In this document: positions 14,679-20,428 of the stretch, in pieces
Numbering within the stretch: the first letter of the stretch is position 1
How the letters are laid out: every line of letters begins with the position of its first letter
DNA from: Syntrophorhabdus sp.
Lineage (GTDB): Bacteria > Desulfobacterota > BSN033 > UBA1163
Assembly: GCA_020724025.1 (NCBI GenBank)
Contig: DYHU01000032.1
Span: forward strand, 1 to 20,687
Length of the DNA: 20,687 bases
Direction: 5' to 3'
Made by a program: the position numbers and the translations under genes
Notes under the pieces: model-generated
Databases searched by the model: none
Seen by the model: only the letters and a program-made list of their open reading frames with translations
Told to the model about the DNA's origin: nothing

Positions 14679-14875
14679 TCGTATCGTCGCATAGTCTATT
14701 AGTCGCATAGACATTTTCGAAGTGACTAAAGTTAAAAATGACTAAAGTGAGCTAAAGTTAAAATCAATGTCTTGCCTTTTGCAACTTTAGTCACTTTGAA
14801 ACTTTAGTTCACTTTAGGCACTTAAATTGTGACTATTGGACTACATGACTACAAGACTATGAGACTACCTGACTA
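14676..14875. repeat. TAGTC+3 foldback array between convergent genes
   Basis: Left arm: TAGTC-type words at 14676, 14684 (TCGTC), 14692, 14700 and 14708 (TAGAC), exactly 8 nt apart. Right arm: six perfect GACTA words (complement of TAGTC) at 14831, 14839, 14847, 14855, 14863 and 14871, exactly 8 nt apart. All spacers are 3 nt and differ in sequence. Inside is a second layer with CTAAAGT words on the left (14726, 14742, 14752) and ACTTTAG words on the right. The first and last outer words contain the stop codons of the two converging genes. Confidence 0.8.
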
Positions 14876-15937
14876 TTCGGGTGTTTTAATCCCCTGGATA
14901 TAGATTTCGATGAGGGTAAGGGAGAGGGTCACGATCAAGGGGCCTCCTACCAGACCGATCATCCCGAAGGCCTGAATTCCTCCAAGAACGGAGAAGAAGA
15001 GAAGAAGGGGATGGATCTTCGTTCGGGTGCTGACCAAGAGGGGACGGAGAAGATTGTCGACCATACTGATGAGTAAGATCCCCAATCCCAGAAGGATGAT
15101 CCCTTTCAAAAAAGCCCCCTGAAGGAATAAAAAGATGGCTGCCGGACCCCAGATGAGGGCTGTTCCACCCATCGGGATGAAGGAGAGAAAGGCCATCGCC
15201 GTCCCCCAGAAGACCGGAGAGGAAATACCCAAAACCCAGAATGATACCCCTCCTAATATCCCCTGAAGGATGGCAATCAGTATCCCCCCGTAGAGGGTGG
15301 CAGAGATCATCATCTTGAATCGCTCAATGATCAGTTCACTCTCCTTTGCGGGAAGAGGAACAATCTCTTTGATCCTTTTGAGGAGACGGTCTCCATCTTT
15401 GAAAAGGTAGTAAAGGGAGAGAAGGGTGAAGAAGAAGCCGGCGACAAAGGTGGAGACGCCTTTCAGAAGGTTGGATGTCTGGTTGAAGAGAAAGGCGCTG
15501 ATCTGTTGAATATTCTTCAGCAGAAAATTGAACGGGTCTGCCTGGGAGAGATCGACATATTGTTTCAGCCTTTCCAGAACCCCTTTGAGCAGGGGGAGTT
15601 CCCCGATCCGGCTCAAATAGGATTGCAAGCGGCCTGTTTTAATCATTTCGTCCAACTGATGGTAAAAATCGATCACCTCATTGGCAAGGGAGATCATCAG
15701 AAAACCGGCTGGAAGAACGATCGCGAGGACGACGAAGAGGGTCATCGCCAGTGCAGAGAGAACCCTTTTTTTCTTCAAAAGGAGTTGCAGCTTCAGAAAG
15801 AGAGGGTAGAAGGCAATGGCCAAAAGAATCGCCCATACGATCGACGCTAAAAAAGGAGAGAAGATCTGATAAAGGTAGTAAAACGAGAGAGAGGCGAGAA
15901 GAAGAATAAAAATAAGAAAGATGTGCTCTTTTTTCAT
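14873..15937 (-). CDS. AI-2E transporter family (UPF0118/PerM-like) membrane protein
   Basis: A 354-aa multi-pass inner-membrane protein. Hydrophobic segments include the N-terminal pair (IFLIFILLLASLSFYYLY, FLASIVWAILLAIAFYPLFL), VLSALAMTLFVVLAIVLPAGF, a central helix FVAGFFFTLLSLYYLFKDGD, and four or so C-terminal helices. The latter contain GGILIAILQGILGGVSFW, FWGTAMAFLSFIPMGG and DNLLRPLLVS. The family motif region YYLFKDG and the LQG...IPxGG pattern identify the UPF0118 family. Substrates are mostly unknown despite the AI-2 name, and some members are Na+/H+ antiporters. Start ATG at 15937-15935 has AGGAG about 7 nt upstream. It converges on the zinc-ribbon gene, and its stop lies in the last repeat word. 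Confidence 0.92.
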   Translation of the reverse strand: MKKEHIFLIFILLLASLSFYYLYQIFSPFLASIVWAILLAIAFYPLFLKLQLLLKKKRVLSALAMTLFVVLAIVLPAGFLMISLANEVIDFYHQLDEMIKTGRLQSYLSRIGELPLLKGVLERLKQYVDLSQADPFNFLLKNIQQISAFLFNQTSNLLKGVSTFVAGFFFTLLSLYYLFKDGDRLLKRIKEIVPLPAKESELIIERFKMMISATLYGGILIAILQGILGGVSFWVLGISSPVFWGTAMAFLSFIPMGGTALIWGPAAIFLFLQGAFLKGIILLGLGILLISMVDNLLRPLLVSTRTKIHPLLLFFSVLGGIQAFGMIGLVGGPLIVTLSLTLIEIYIQGIKTPE

Positions 15938-15974
15938 AAATCACTCCTGACCTCTATTCAAATAACCACGCAGT

Positions 15975-16075
15975 AAAATCTCCTCCCCCCTTGCGGGGGA
16001 GGATGAAGGTGGGGGGTAATCATAAGTCACATGGTCACCCCCACCCCCACCCTCCCCCGTCAAGGGGGAGGGAAG
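15975..16075. repeat. G/C-tract foldback element
   Basis: Two hairpins built on CCTCCCCC/GGGGGAGG, one near 15981-16002 and one near 16052-16072, flank a ggtggggggtaat / cacccccacccccacc pair that can also fold across the gap. It lies between the AI-2E family gene and the end of the queuosine transporter gene. The text resembles dispersed G-tract repeats in other genomes and the flank of the 781-870 element. No gene was seen in the roughly 175-nt gap. Confidence 0.6.
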
Positions 16076-16112
16076 TTCTTATTATTTTCATGGTTCGTGA
16101 GTGATAAACTTA

Positions 16113-16736
16113 TCATGTAAATTTATTTGGGAATTGGTGCTTGGAATTTGGTGCTTCTCTTCTACGGCTTCTCGCCAGATAGATCAGGGGAAGGCTGACG
16201 AGGGTGATGGCCATCTTGACCACATACTGGCCTTCGATCAGGGGCCAGACCGGCATGAGGCCATAGAAGGCAAGTGTGATGAAGACCACACTGTCCACCC
16301 CGGTCGAGAGCGTGTTGCTCACCAAAACCCTCAACCACTTCGGGCCACGGATACGAGCTCTCCAGAAGGCAAAAATCTCAGCATCGATGAGCGAACTGAT
16401 CAGGTATGCCGTAAGGCTGGCAAAGACGATCCTCGGAGTGCTTCCCAGGACACCTGCAAAACCTTCCTGCCCTTTATAAAAAGGGGCAGGAGGAAGGGCA
16501 ACGGCAAATTGGGCATAGGCGGCAAGGAGAAGGTTGGCGATGAAAGCGGCCAGGATCACCCTTCGGGCGCCCTGCTTGCCCATCGATTCATTGATCAGAT
16601 CGATGAGGGTGAAGGTAAGGGCATAGATGAAGATGGCCGCCGGAACGACGATGCCTCCTATCTGGACAGGTTTGGAGGCCGTCACATTGGCGATCAATTC
16701 ACAGGCGATGTAGAGCCCGATCAGGATCGTATCCAT
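16113..16736 (-). CDS. yhhQ: YhhQ/VUT-family queuosine precursor transporter
   Basis: A 207-aa integral membrane protein with about six helices. It begins MDTILIGLYIACELIANVTASKPV and contains PAAIFIYALTFTLIDLINE, FASLTAYLISSLIDAEIFAFW and VSNTLSTGVDSVVFITLAF. The patterns IDLINExxG and SxLxDxxxF...SNTLSTxxDS are diagnostic of the VUT/YhhQ family, which imports preQ0/preQ1 for tRNA queuosine. The E. coli homologue is 221 aa. The start ATG at 16736 has no strong Shine-Dalgarno. It begins 10 nt after the upstream usp stop on the same strand, suggesting co-transcription. Its last dozen residues (APNSKHQFPNKFT) are encoded by a TTGG+3 word array, so the C-terminus is probably not conserved. Confidence 0.92.
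   Translation of the reverse strand: MDTILIGLYIACELIANVTASKPVQIGGIVVPAAIFIYALTFTLIDLINESMGKQGARRVILAAFIANLLLAAYAQFAVALPPAPFYKGQEGFAGVLGSTPRIVFASLTAYLISSLIDAEIFAFWRARIRGPKWLRVLVSNTLSTGVDSVVFITLAFYGLMPVWPLIEGQYVVKMAITLVSLPLIYLARSRRREAPNSKHQFPNKFT
16127..16151. repeat. TTGG+3 word array inside the yhhQ 3' end
   Basis: TTGG occurs at 16127, 16134, 16141 and 16148, exactly 7 nt apart, with spacers GAA, TGC, AAT. It is the same word-plus-variable-spacer grammar as the intergenic arrays, here overlapping coding sequence. No inverted partner array is apparent nearby. Confidence 0.6.
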
Positions 16737-16746
16737 TTCGCAGGGA

Positions 16747-17184
16747 TTAATCCTTTGAACGCAGAAGAAGGATAGGGGTCTCCGCCCGCGTTAAGACTTT
16801 AAGGGCAATGCTTCCCAGGACCCACCGGGTAATTCCGGATCGGCCATGGGTGCACATGACGATCAGATCAGCCCCGATCTCTTTTGCAAAGTCAATGATC
16901 TCCACGGCCACCTGCTGTCCTGTCTTCACTGTGGCTGAGACCTTGAGTCCCCTCTGTTTCAACTCCTCTGTCAGGCTCAGGAGATACCTCTCGGCCGTCT
17001 CCTTCTGCTTCTCATCGACAATCAGGGGTGTGACCAGTTCGGGCGACCCATAGATAGGCATAAATGGAACGACCTGGAAAAGAATGATTTCAGAGCCAAA
17101 GGTATGGGCCAGTTTCTCAGCCTGAGGCAGGGCTTTTTTGGCCAGCTCCGAACCGTCTAAAGTGACTAAAATCTTCTTATACAT
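16747..17184 (-). CDS. Universal stress protein (UspA family)
   Basis: A 145-aa single-domain Usp, small and cytosolic. Seen: MYKKILVTLDGSELAKKALPQAEKL at the N-terminus, ADLIVMCTHGRSG at about residues 108-120, and the nucleotide-binding tail WVLGSIALKVLTRAETPILLLR. The G-2x-G...GS motif suggests an ATP-binding type. Start ATG at 17184-17182 is preceded by a strong AAGGAGG. An upstream in-frame ATG would add 21 unsupported residues. It is co-directional with yhhQ (10-nt gap) and divergent from the selenium operon. Its 5' leader would contain the TGGAA array at 17212-17276 and possibly the interleaved repeats at 17293-17388. Target and trigger are unknown. Confidence 0.93.
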   Translation of the reverse strand: MYKKILVTLDGSELAKKALPQAEKLAHTFGSEIILFQVVPFMPIYGSPELVTPLIVDEKQKETAERYLLSLTEELKQRGLKVSATVKTGQQVAVEIIDFAKEIGADLIVMCTHGRSGITRWVLGSIALKVLTRAETPILLLRSKD

Positions 17185-17211
17185 ATCCACCTCCTTCAAA
17201 CAGATGATTAT

Positions 17212-17276
17212 TGAAATGATGGAATCATGGGAGGATCGGATTATCACTTTTTATCACCCATCATTCCAGTATTCAA
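17212..17276. repeat. Short TGGAA+3 foldback array
   Basis: Words TGAAA (17212), TGGAA (17220) and TGGGA (17228) lie 8 nt apart. The inverted words ACCCA (17256), TTCCA (17264) and TTCAA (17272) also lie 8 nt apart. It is the same word family and period as the outer arms at 12081-12221. It lies just upstream of the usp ribosome-binding site, so it would be in the usp leader. Confidence 0.6.
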
Positions 17277-17292
17277 ATTTATATCAATTTTG

Positions 17293-17388
17293 CTTTCTTT
17301 AGGCAACAGAAAAGAAAGTTTTGGGGTAACCCCTCGGTGATCGGGTGGTATTGACCCTTTTCTGTCTCTTTAACCGAGGGGTTCCCTT
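17293..17388. promoter_or_regulatory. Interleaved inverted repeats (candidate pseudoknotted leader RNA)
   Basis: Stem A: ACAGAAAAG (17306-17314) with CTTTTCTGT (17357-17365), 9 bp perfect. Stem B: AACCCCTCGGT (17328-17338) with ACCGAGGGGTT (17373-17383), 11 bp perfect, extendable by 4 pairs after one mismatch to 17323/17388. A and B interleave, which is pseudoknot topology. Stem C: CTTTCTTT (17293-17300) with AAAGAAAG (17311-17318), 8 bp, shares bases with A and so excludes it. A small GGGT/ACCC stem (17343-17346, 17354-17357) lies within B. This could be a leader of the selenium operon (+) or of usp (-). No known riboswitch class was recognised. Confidence 0.4.
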
Positions 17389-17554
17389 TCGGAAACGATA
17401 AAAAAGAAAGAAAATGACTATCAGAATTTTCAATACTTTTCCCTTTCATTATTGAAATAATCAATTTGACACATCCCTCCCTTCCAATTTAGTTATAAAA
17501 GGCTACGACTCTTTTTATTTGGGTAAGGACGAAATCAAAATTGGGAGGCAAAAA

Positions 17555-18649
17555 ATGTCGAAATGGGCAGGATTCTTTGCGACTCGTTGGGGGATTATCG
17601 GTGTTGGAGCTTTTATCGGGATCTTTGCCCCACTTTTGCAGAAGTGGGGAAATCCGGCGAACATGGGCATCTGTGTGGCCTGTTTTGAGAGGGATATTGC
17701 AGGAGCGCTCGGACTCCATCGGGCGGCTGTTGTCCAATATATGCGGCCCGAAATCATCGGCTTTGTCCTTGGCTCGCTGATTGCCGCCTATGCGTTTAAG
17801 GAATTCCGGTCACGGGCCGGCTCTGCTCCCATAGTTCGTTTTGTCCTCGGCGTCTTTGCCATGATCGGAGCCCTGGTTTTCCTCGGATGCCCATGGCGGG
17901 CCATGCTCCGTTTGGCGGGTGGTGATGGGAATGCCATCTTCGGACTTCTCGGGCTCATCGGAGGAATATGGGTAGGCACACTTTTTCTTAAAGGCGGTTA
18001 CAACCTGGGACGATCTCAAACCACTCATACCTCGGTTGGATGGTTATTGCCTTTAATCATGCTTGGGTTTCTTGTTCTGATGTTCATCTTTCCACAGATT
18101 CAGGGTCAGGACAAAAGCGGAGTCCTGTTCTACAGCCAGAAAGGTCCTGGTTCCATGCATGCGCCGATTTTCGTGTCGCTGTTGATTGGCCTCTGTATCG
18201 GATTTCTGGCTCAGAGAAGTCGGTTCTGCACCATGGGGGCTGTCCGGGATTTGATCCTTTTTAGGCAAACCCATCTCCTTTCGGGAGCCATTGCCCTTGT
18301 CGTGGTTGCTTTCATCACCAATCTGATTTTGGGGCAGTTTAACCCCGGTTTTGCAAAACAACCCGTGGCGCACACAATGAGCCTCTGGAACTTCGGCGGC
18401 ATGGTCTTGGCAGGGTTGGCCTTTGCCCTGGCCGGAGGATGTCCCGGACGACAACTCTTCCTTGCCGGGGAGGGCGATGGGGATGCAGCGGTTTTTGTTC
18501 TCGGGATGATCGTCGGAGCCGGTTTCGCACATAACTTTGGCCTGGCCAGCTCTCCGGACGGAGTTGGGCCTTATGGCGTTGCCGCTGTGATCATTGGGCT
18601 TCTCACCTGTCTGTTTATCGGGTTCACAATGCGAAAGGAAGTTGCCTAA
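17555..18649 (+). CDS. yedE: YedE-type putative selenium transporter
   Basis: A 364-aa polytopic membrane protein of the YeeE/YedE (sulfur/selenium transport) superfamily. It has about nine or ten hydrophobic helices and two related halves. Each half carries Cys-containing motifs: GNPANMGICVACFERD, LGCPWRAMLRLAGGDGNA, then RSRFCTMGAVRDL and GGCPGRQLFLAGEGDGDA. These repeat pairs are family hallmarks, and the cysteines likely relay the chalcogen. Start ATG 17555 with GGGAGG 6 nt upstream. It is first in a cluster with a TusA-like protein, a cysteine-desulfurase-like enzyme, DUF3343 and selD. That neighbourhood is associated with selenium use, so selenium rather than thiosulfate is the likely cargo (inference). 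It is 15 nt from the next gene. Confidence 0.88.
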   Translation: MSKWAGFFATRWGIIGVGAFIGIFAPLLQKWGNPANMGICVACFERDIAGALGLHRAAVVQYMRPEIIGFVLGSLIAAYAFKEFRSRAGSAPIVRFVLGVFAMIGALVFLGCPWRAMLRLAGGDGNAIFGLLGLIGGIWVGTLFLKGGYNLGRSQTTHTSVGWLLPLIMLGFLVLMFIFPQIQGQDKSGVLFYSQKGPGSMHAPIFVSLLIGLCIGFLAQRSRFCTMGAVRDLILFRQTHLLSGAIALVVVAFITNLILGQFNPGFAKQPVAHTMSLWNFGGMVLAGLAFALAGGCPGRQLFLAGEGDGDAAVFVLGMIVGAGFAHNFGLASSPDGVGPYGVAAVIIGLLTCLFIGFTMRKEVA

Positions 18650-18664
18650 AAAGGAGGGATAAAA

Positions 18665-18880
18665 ATGAGCAAGATCGTTAATGCCCGCGGGCTTTCGTGC
18701 CCTCAACCTGTTCTGCTGGCTCTGAATGAGATTAAAAAGATCAACAAAGGAGAAGTCATCGTCCTCGTGGATACGGACACTTCCAAAGAGAATGTTTCCC
18801 GGGCTGCAACCGCTCAGGGATGGAGTGTCGAAGTTGAGAGGGTTCAAGAAGAGTACCGTCTTGTTTTGAAAAAGGATTAG
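18665..18880 (+). CDS. TusA/YedF-like sulfur (selenium) carrier, single domain
   Basis: A 71-aa TusA/SirA-fold protein: MSKIVNARGLSCPQPVLLAL with the conserved CPxP (Cys12-Pro-Gln-Pro), then the beta-alpha-beta core GEVIVLVDTDTSKENVSR. The cysteine would carry a persulfide or perselenide. RBS AAGGAGG 8 nt before ATG 18665. In many Se-using bacteria the equivalent YedF protein is about 200 aa with an extra C-terminal domain. Here only the TusA half exists and the stop is followed after 2 nt by the next start, so tight coupling with the PLP enzyme is likely. A pure sulfur role (thio-tRNA) is possible, but the neighbours favour selenium. Confidence 0.88.
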   Translation: MSKIVNARGLSCPQPVLLALNEIKKINKGEVIVLVDTDTSKENVSRAATAQGWSVEVERVQEEYRLVLKKD

Positions 18881-18882
18881 AA

Positions 18883-20034
18883 ATGATTTACTTTGATAAC
18901 CCAGCCACTTCATGGCCAAAGCCTCCTCAAGTGAAAGAGGCAATGGTCAGATTCATAGAAGAAGTCGGAGCCAACCCGGGTCGGTCCGGACACTCACTCT
19001 CCATCGAAGCAGCTCGAATCATCTATGAAGCCCGGGAGGCCGTTTCCGTCTTATTCCATGTCAAAGACTCCTCCAGAATCGTCTTTACGCTCAATGCTAC
19101 CGAATCCATCAATTTAGCTCTAAAGGGTTTATTAAAACCCCAAGACCATGTCATTACGAGCAGCATGGAACATAATTCGGTGATGAGACCGCTCCGGGAT
19201 CTGGAGAGAAGAGGAATTGCATTAACTGTTGTTCCTTGTTTTGAAGATGGGACGTTAGACCCGAGAGAAGTTGAGAAGAAAATTCAATCCACTACCAGGA
19301 TGATTGTCCTTAATCACGCATCGAATGTGACAGGAACACTTCTTCCCATCAGAGAAGTTGGGAAGATAGCGAGAGAATATAACCTCCTCTTTTTAGTCGA
19401 TGCCGCTCAAACGGCCGGTGCCTATCCGATTGAGGTTGATAAGGATGGGATTGACCTTTTAGCCTTTACCGGACATAAGAGCCTCTATGGACCCCAGGGG
19501 ACAGGGGGGCTGGTCATTGGGGAGCGCATCAATGAGAAAGAGATGATCCCTTTGAAGCAGGGAGGGACTGGAAGCCGGTCCGAATTTGAGGAACAACCGG
19601 ACTTCTTACCGGATCGCTTTGAGAGCGGAACACCCAATGGCGTTGGGATTGCCGGGCTTCTTCCCGGGATTCAATTTGTTCTGGAAAAAGGAGTGGAACA
19701 AATCCGTCAAAAAGAGATGACCCTTATAGAAACACTTATCATGGGTTTAAAAAAAATCCCCCAAGTGAAACTTTATGGTCCTGAACGTCAGAAGGATCGA
19801 ATCGCTACGCTCTCTTTCAATTTTGCCCACCTCTCTCCTTCGAATGGGGCCTTACATTTAGAAAAAGAGTTTGGTATCCTCTGTCGTCCAGGACTTCACT
19901 GTGCGCCTTCAGCCCACCACACCCTTGGAACTTTTCCAGAGGGAACGATCCGATTCGGACTGAGTATTTTCAACATCGAAGCGGACATTGAAACTGCCAT
20001 CCAAGCCATTTTTCAGATTTCCAAAGAAAGATAA
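18883..20034 (+). CDS. Cysteine desulfurase-like aminotransferase class V (possible selenocysteine lyase)
   Basis: A 383-aa PLP enzyme that would mobilise S or Se from (seleno)cysteine. Seen: N-terminal YFDNPATSWPKPP, SMEHNSVMRPL, NHASNVTGTLLPI, VDAAQTAGAYPI with the PLP-binding Asp, and the Schiff-base lysine K199 in FTGHKSLYGPQGTGGL. FESGTPNGVG follows, and a catalytic-loop cysteine C340 in RPGLHCAPSAHH aligns with the active Cys of SufS/CsdA. The overall pattern matches the family once known as EF2568-like cysteine desulfurases rather than IscS (no long Cys loop). It starts 2 nt after the TusA-like stop. Context suggests selenide delivery to SelD. Whether it prefers Sec or Cys cannot be read from sequence. 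Confidence 0.9.
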   Translation: MIYFDNPATSWPKPPQVKEAMVRFIEEVGANPGRSGHSLSIEAARIIYEAREAVSVLFHVKDSSRIVFTLNATESINLALKGLLKPQDHVITSSMEHNSVMRPLRDLERRGIALTVVPCFEDGTLDPREVEKKIQSTTRMIVLNHASNVTGTLLPIREVGKIAREYNLLFLVDAAQTAGAYPIEVDKDGIDLLAFTGHKSLYGPQGTGGLVIGERINEKEMIPLKQGGTGSRSEFEEQPDFLPDRFESGTPNGVGIAGLLPGIQFVLEKGVEQIRQKEMTLIETLIMGLKKIPQVKLYGPERQKDRIATLSFNFAHLSPSNGALHLEKEFGILCRPGLHCAPSAHHTLGTFPEGTIRFGLSIFNIEADIETAIQAIFQISKER

Positions 20035-20150
20035 TGGCTCTCCACTTTAGAGGATTGAATTATCGATGAAAAGAAAAGGGGATATAGGGTAGAATATCAA
20101 TTAAAGCGATGAGGGATGGGGCGAGGGGAAGCAGACCGTTTGATAGGGCT

Positions 20151-20408
20151 ATGAAGTGCGTCTTTGTATTTGAATCCGTCCATCGCGTCATGAAAGCGGA
20201 GAAACTTCTCAAGGGGAAAGGGATAAAGATTGATCTCATCCCCGTACCACGGGAAATCAGTTCTGATTGCGGAGTGGCTGTTGAATTATCTGCAGATTCA
20301 GAAGCAGAAGCTTTATTTATTCTCAGAGAGAATAGGATATCGGTTGTGGGATGTTATACAAGGGATTTAAGAGGAAAGTTTGAGAAAAAGAAGGAAATTC
20401 AAATCTAA
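20151..20408 (+). CDS. DUF3343 putative Se/S carrier protein
   Basis: A small 85-aa protein of the DUF3343 family, described as a putative Se/S carrier. It shows the family core: FVFESVHRVMKAEKLLKGKG, then LIPVPREISSDCGVAVEL with invariant-looking Cys40. A second Cys68 occurs in VVGCYTRDL. I choose ATG 20151 because the family homology begins there. An upstream in-frame ATG at 20109 would add 14 residues (DGARGSRPFDRA-like) without family resemblance, and neither start has a strong Shine-Dalgarno. It sits between the desulfurase-like gene and selD, as in known selenium-related clusters. The biochemical role is not established. Confidence 0.82.
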   Translation: MKCVFVFESVHRVMKAEKLLKGKGIKIDLIPVPREISSDCGVAVELSADSEAEALFILRENRISVVGCYTRDLRGKFEKKKEIQI

Positions 20409-20428
20409 GTTGAAAGGACAGAGATGAA

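Noticed and set aside
14831..14875. A minimal CRISPR or an ordinary microsatellite in the GACTA words
   Set aside because: Spacers are only 3 nt, so not CRISPR. Spacer sequences vary at nearly every unit, so simple slippage of an 8-mer does not explain it.
16101..16775. A 224-codon plus-strand frame
   Set aside because: It is the complement of yhhQ. Its translation is a charged, domain-free shadow and it begins inside a word array.
17466..17499. A sigma-70 promoter for yedE (TTGACA at 17466, TATAAA at 17494)
   Set aside because: The spacer is 22 nt, well beyond the usual 16-18, and no good -10 exists at the right distance. No sigma-54 pattern was visible either.
18053..18943. A 296-codon open frame on the minus strand
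   Set aside because: It is antisense to yedE and the TusA-like gene, both with clear family motifs. The product is low-complexity and polar with no domain.
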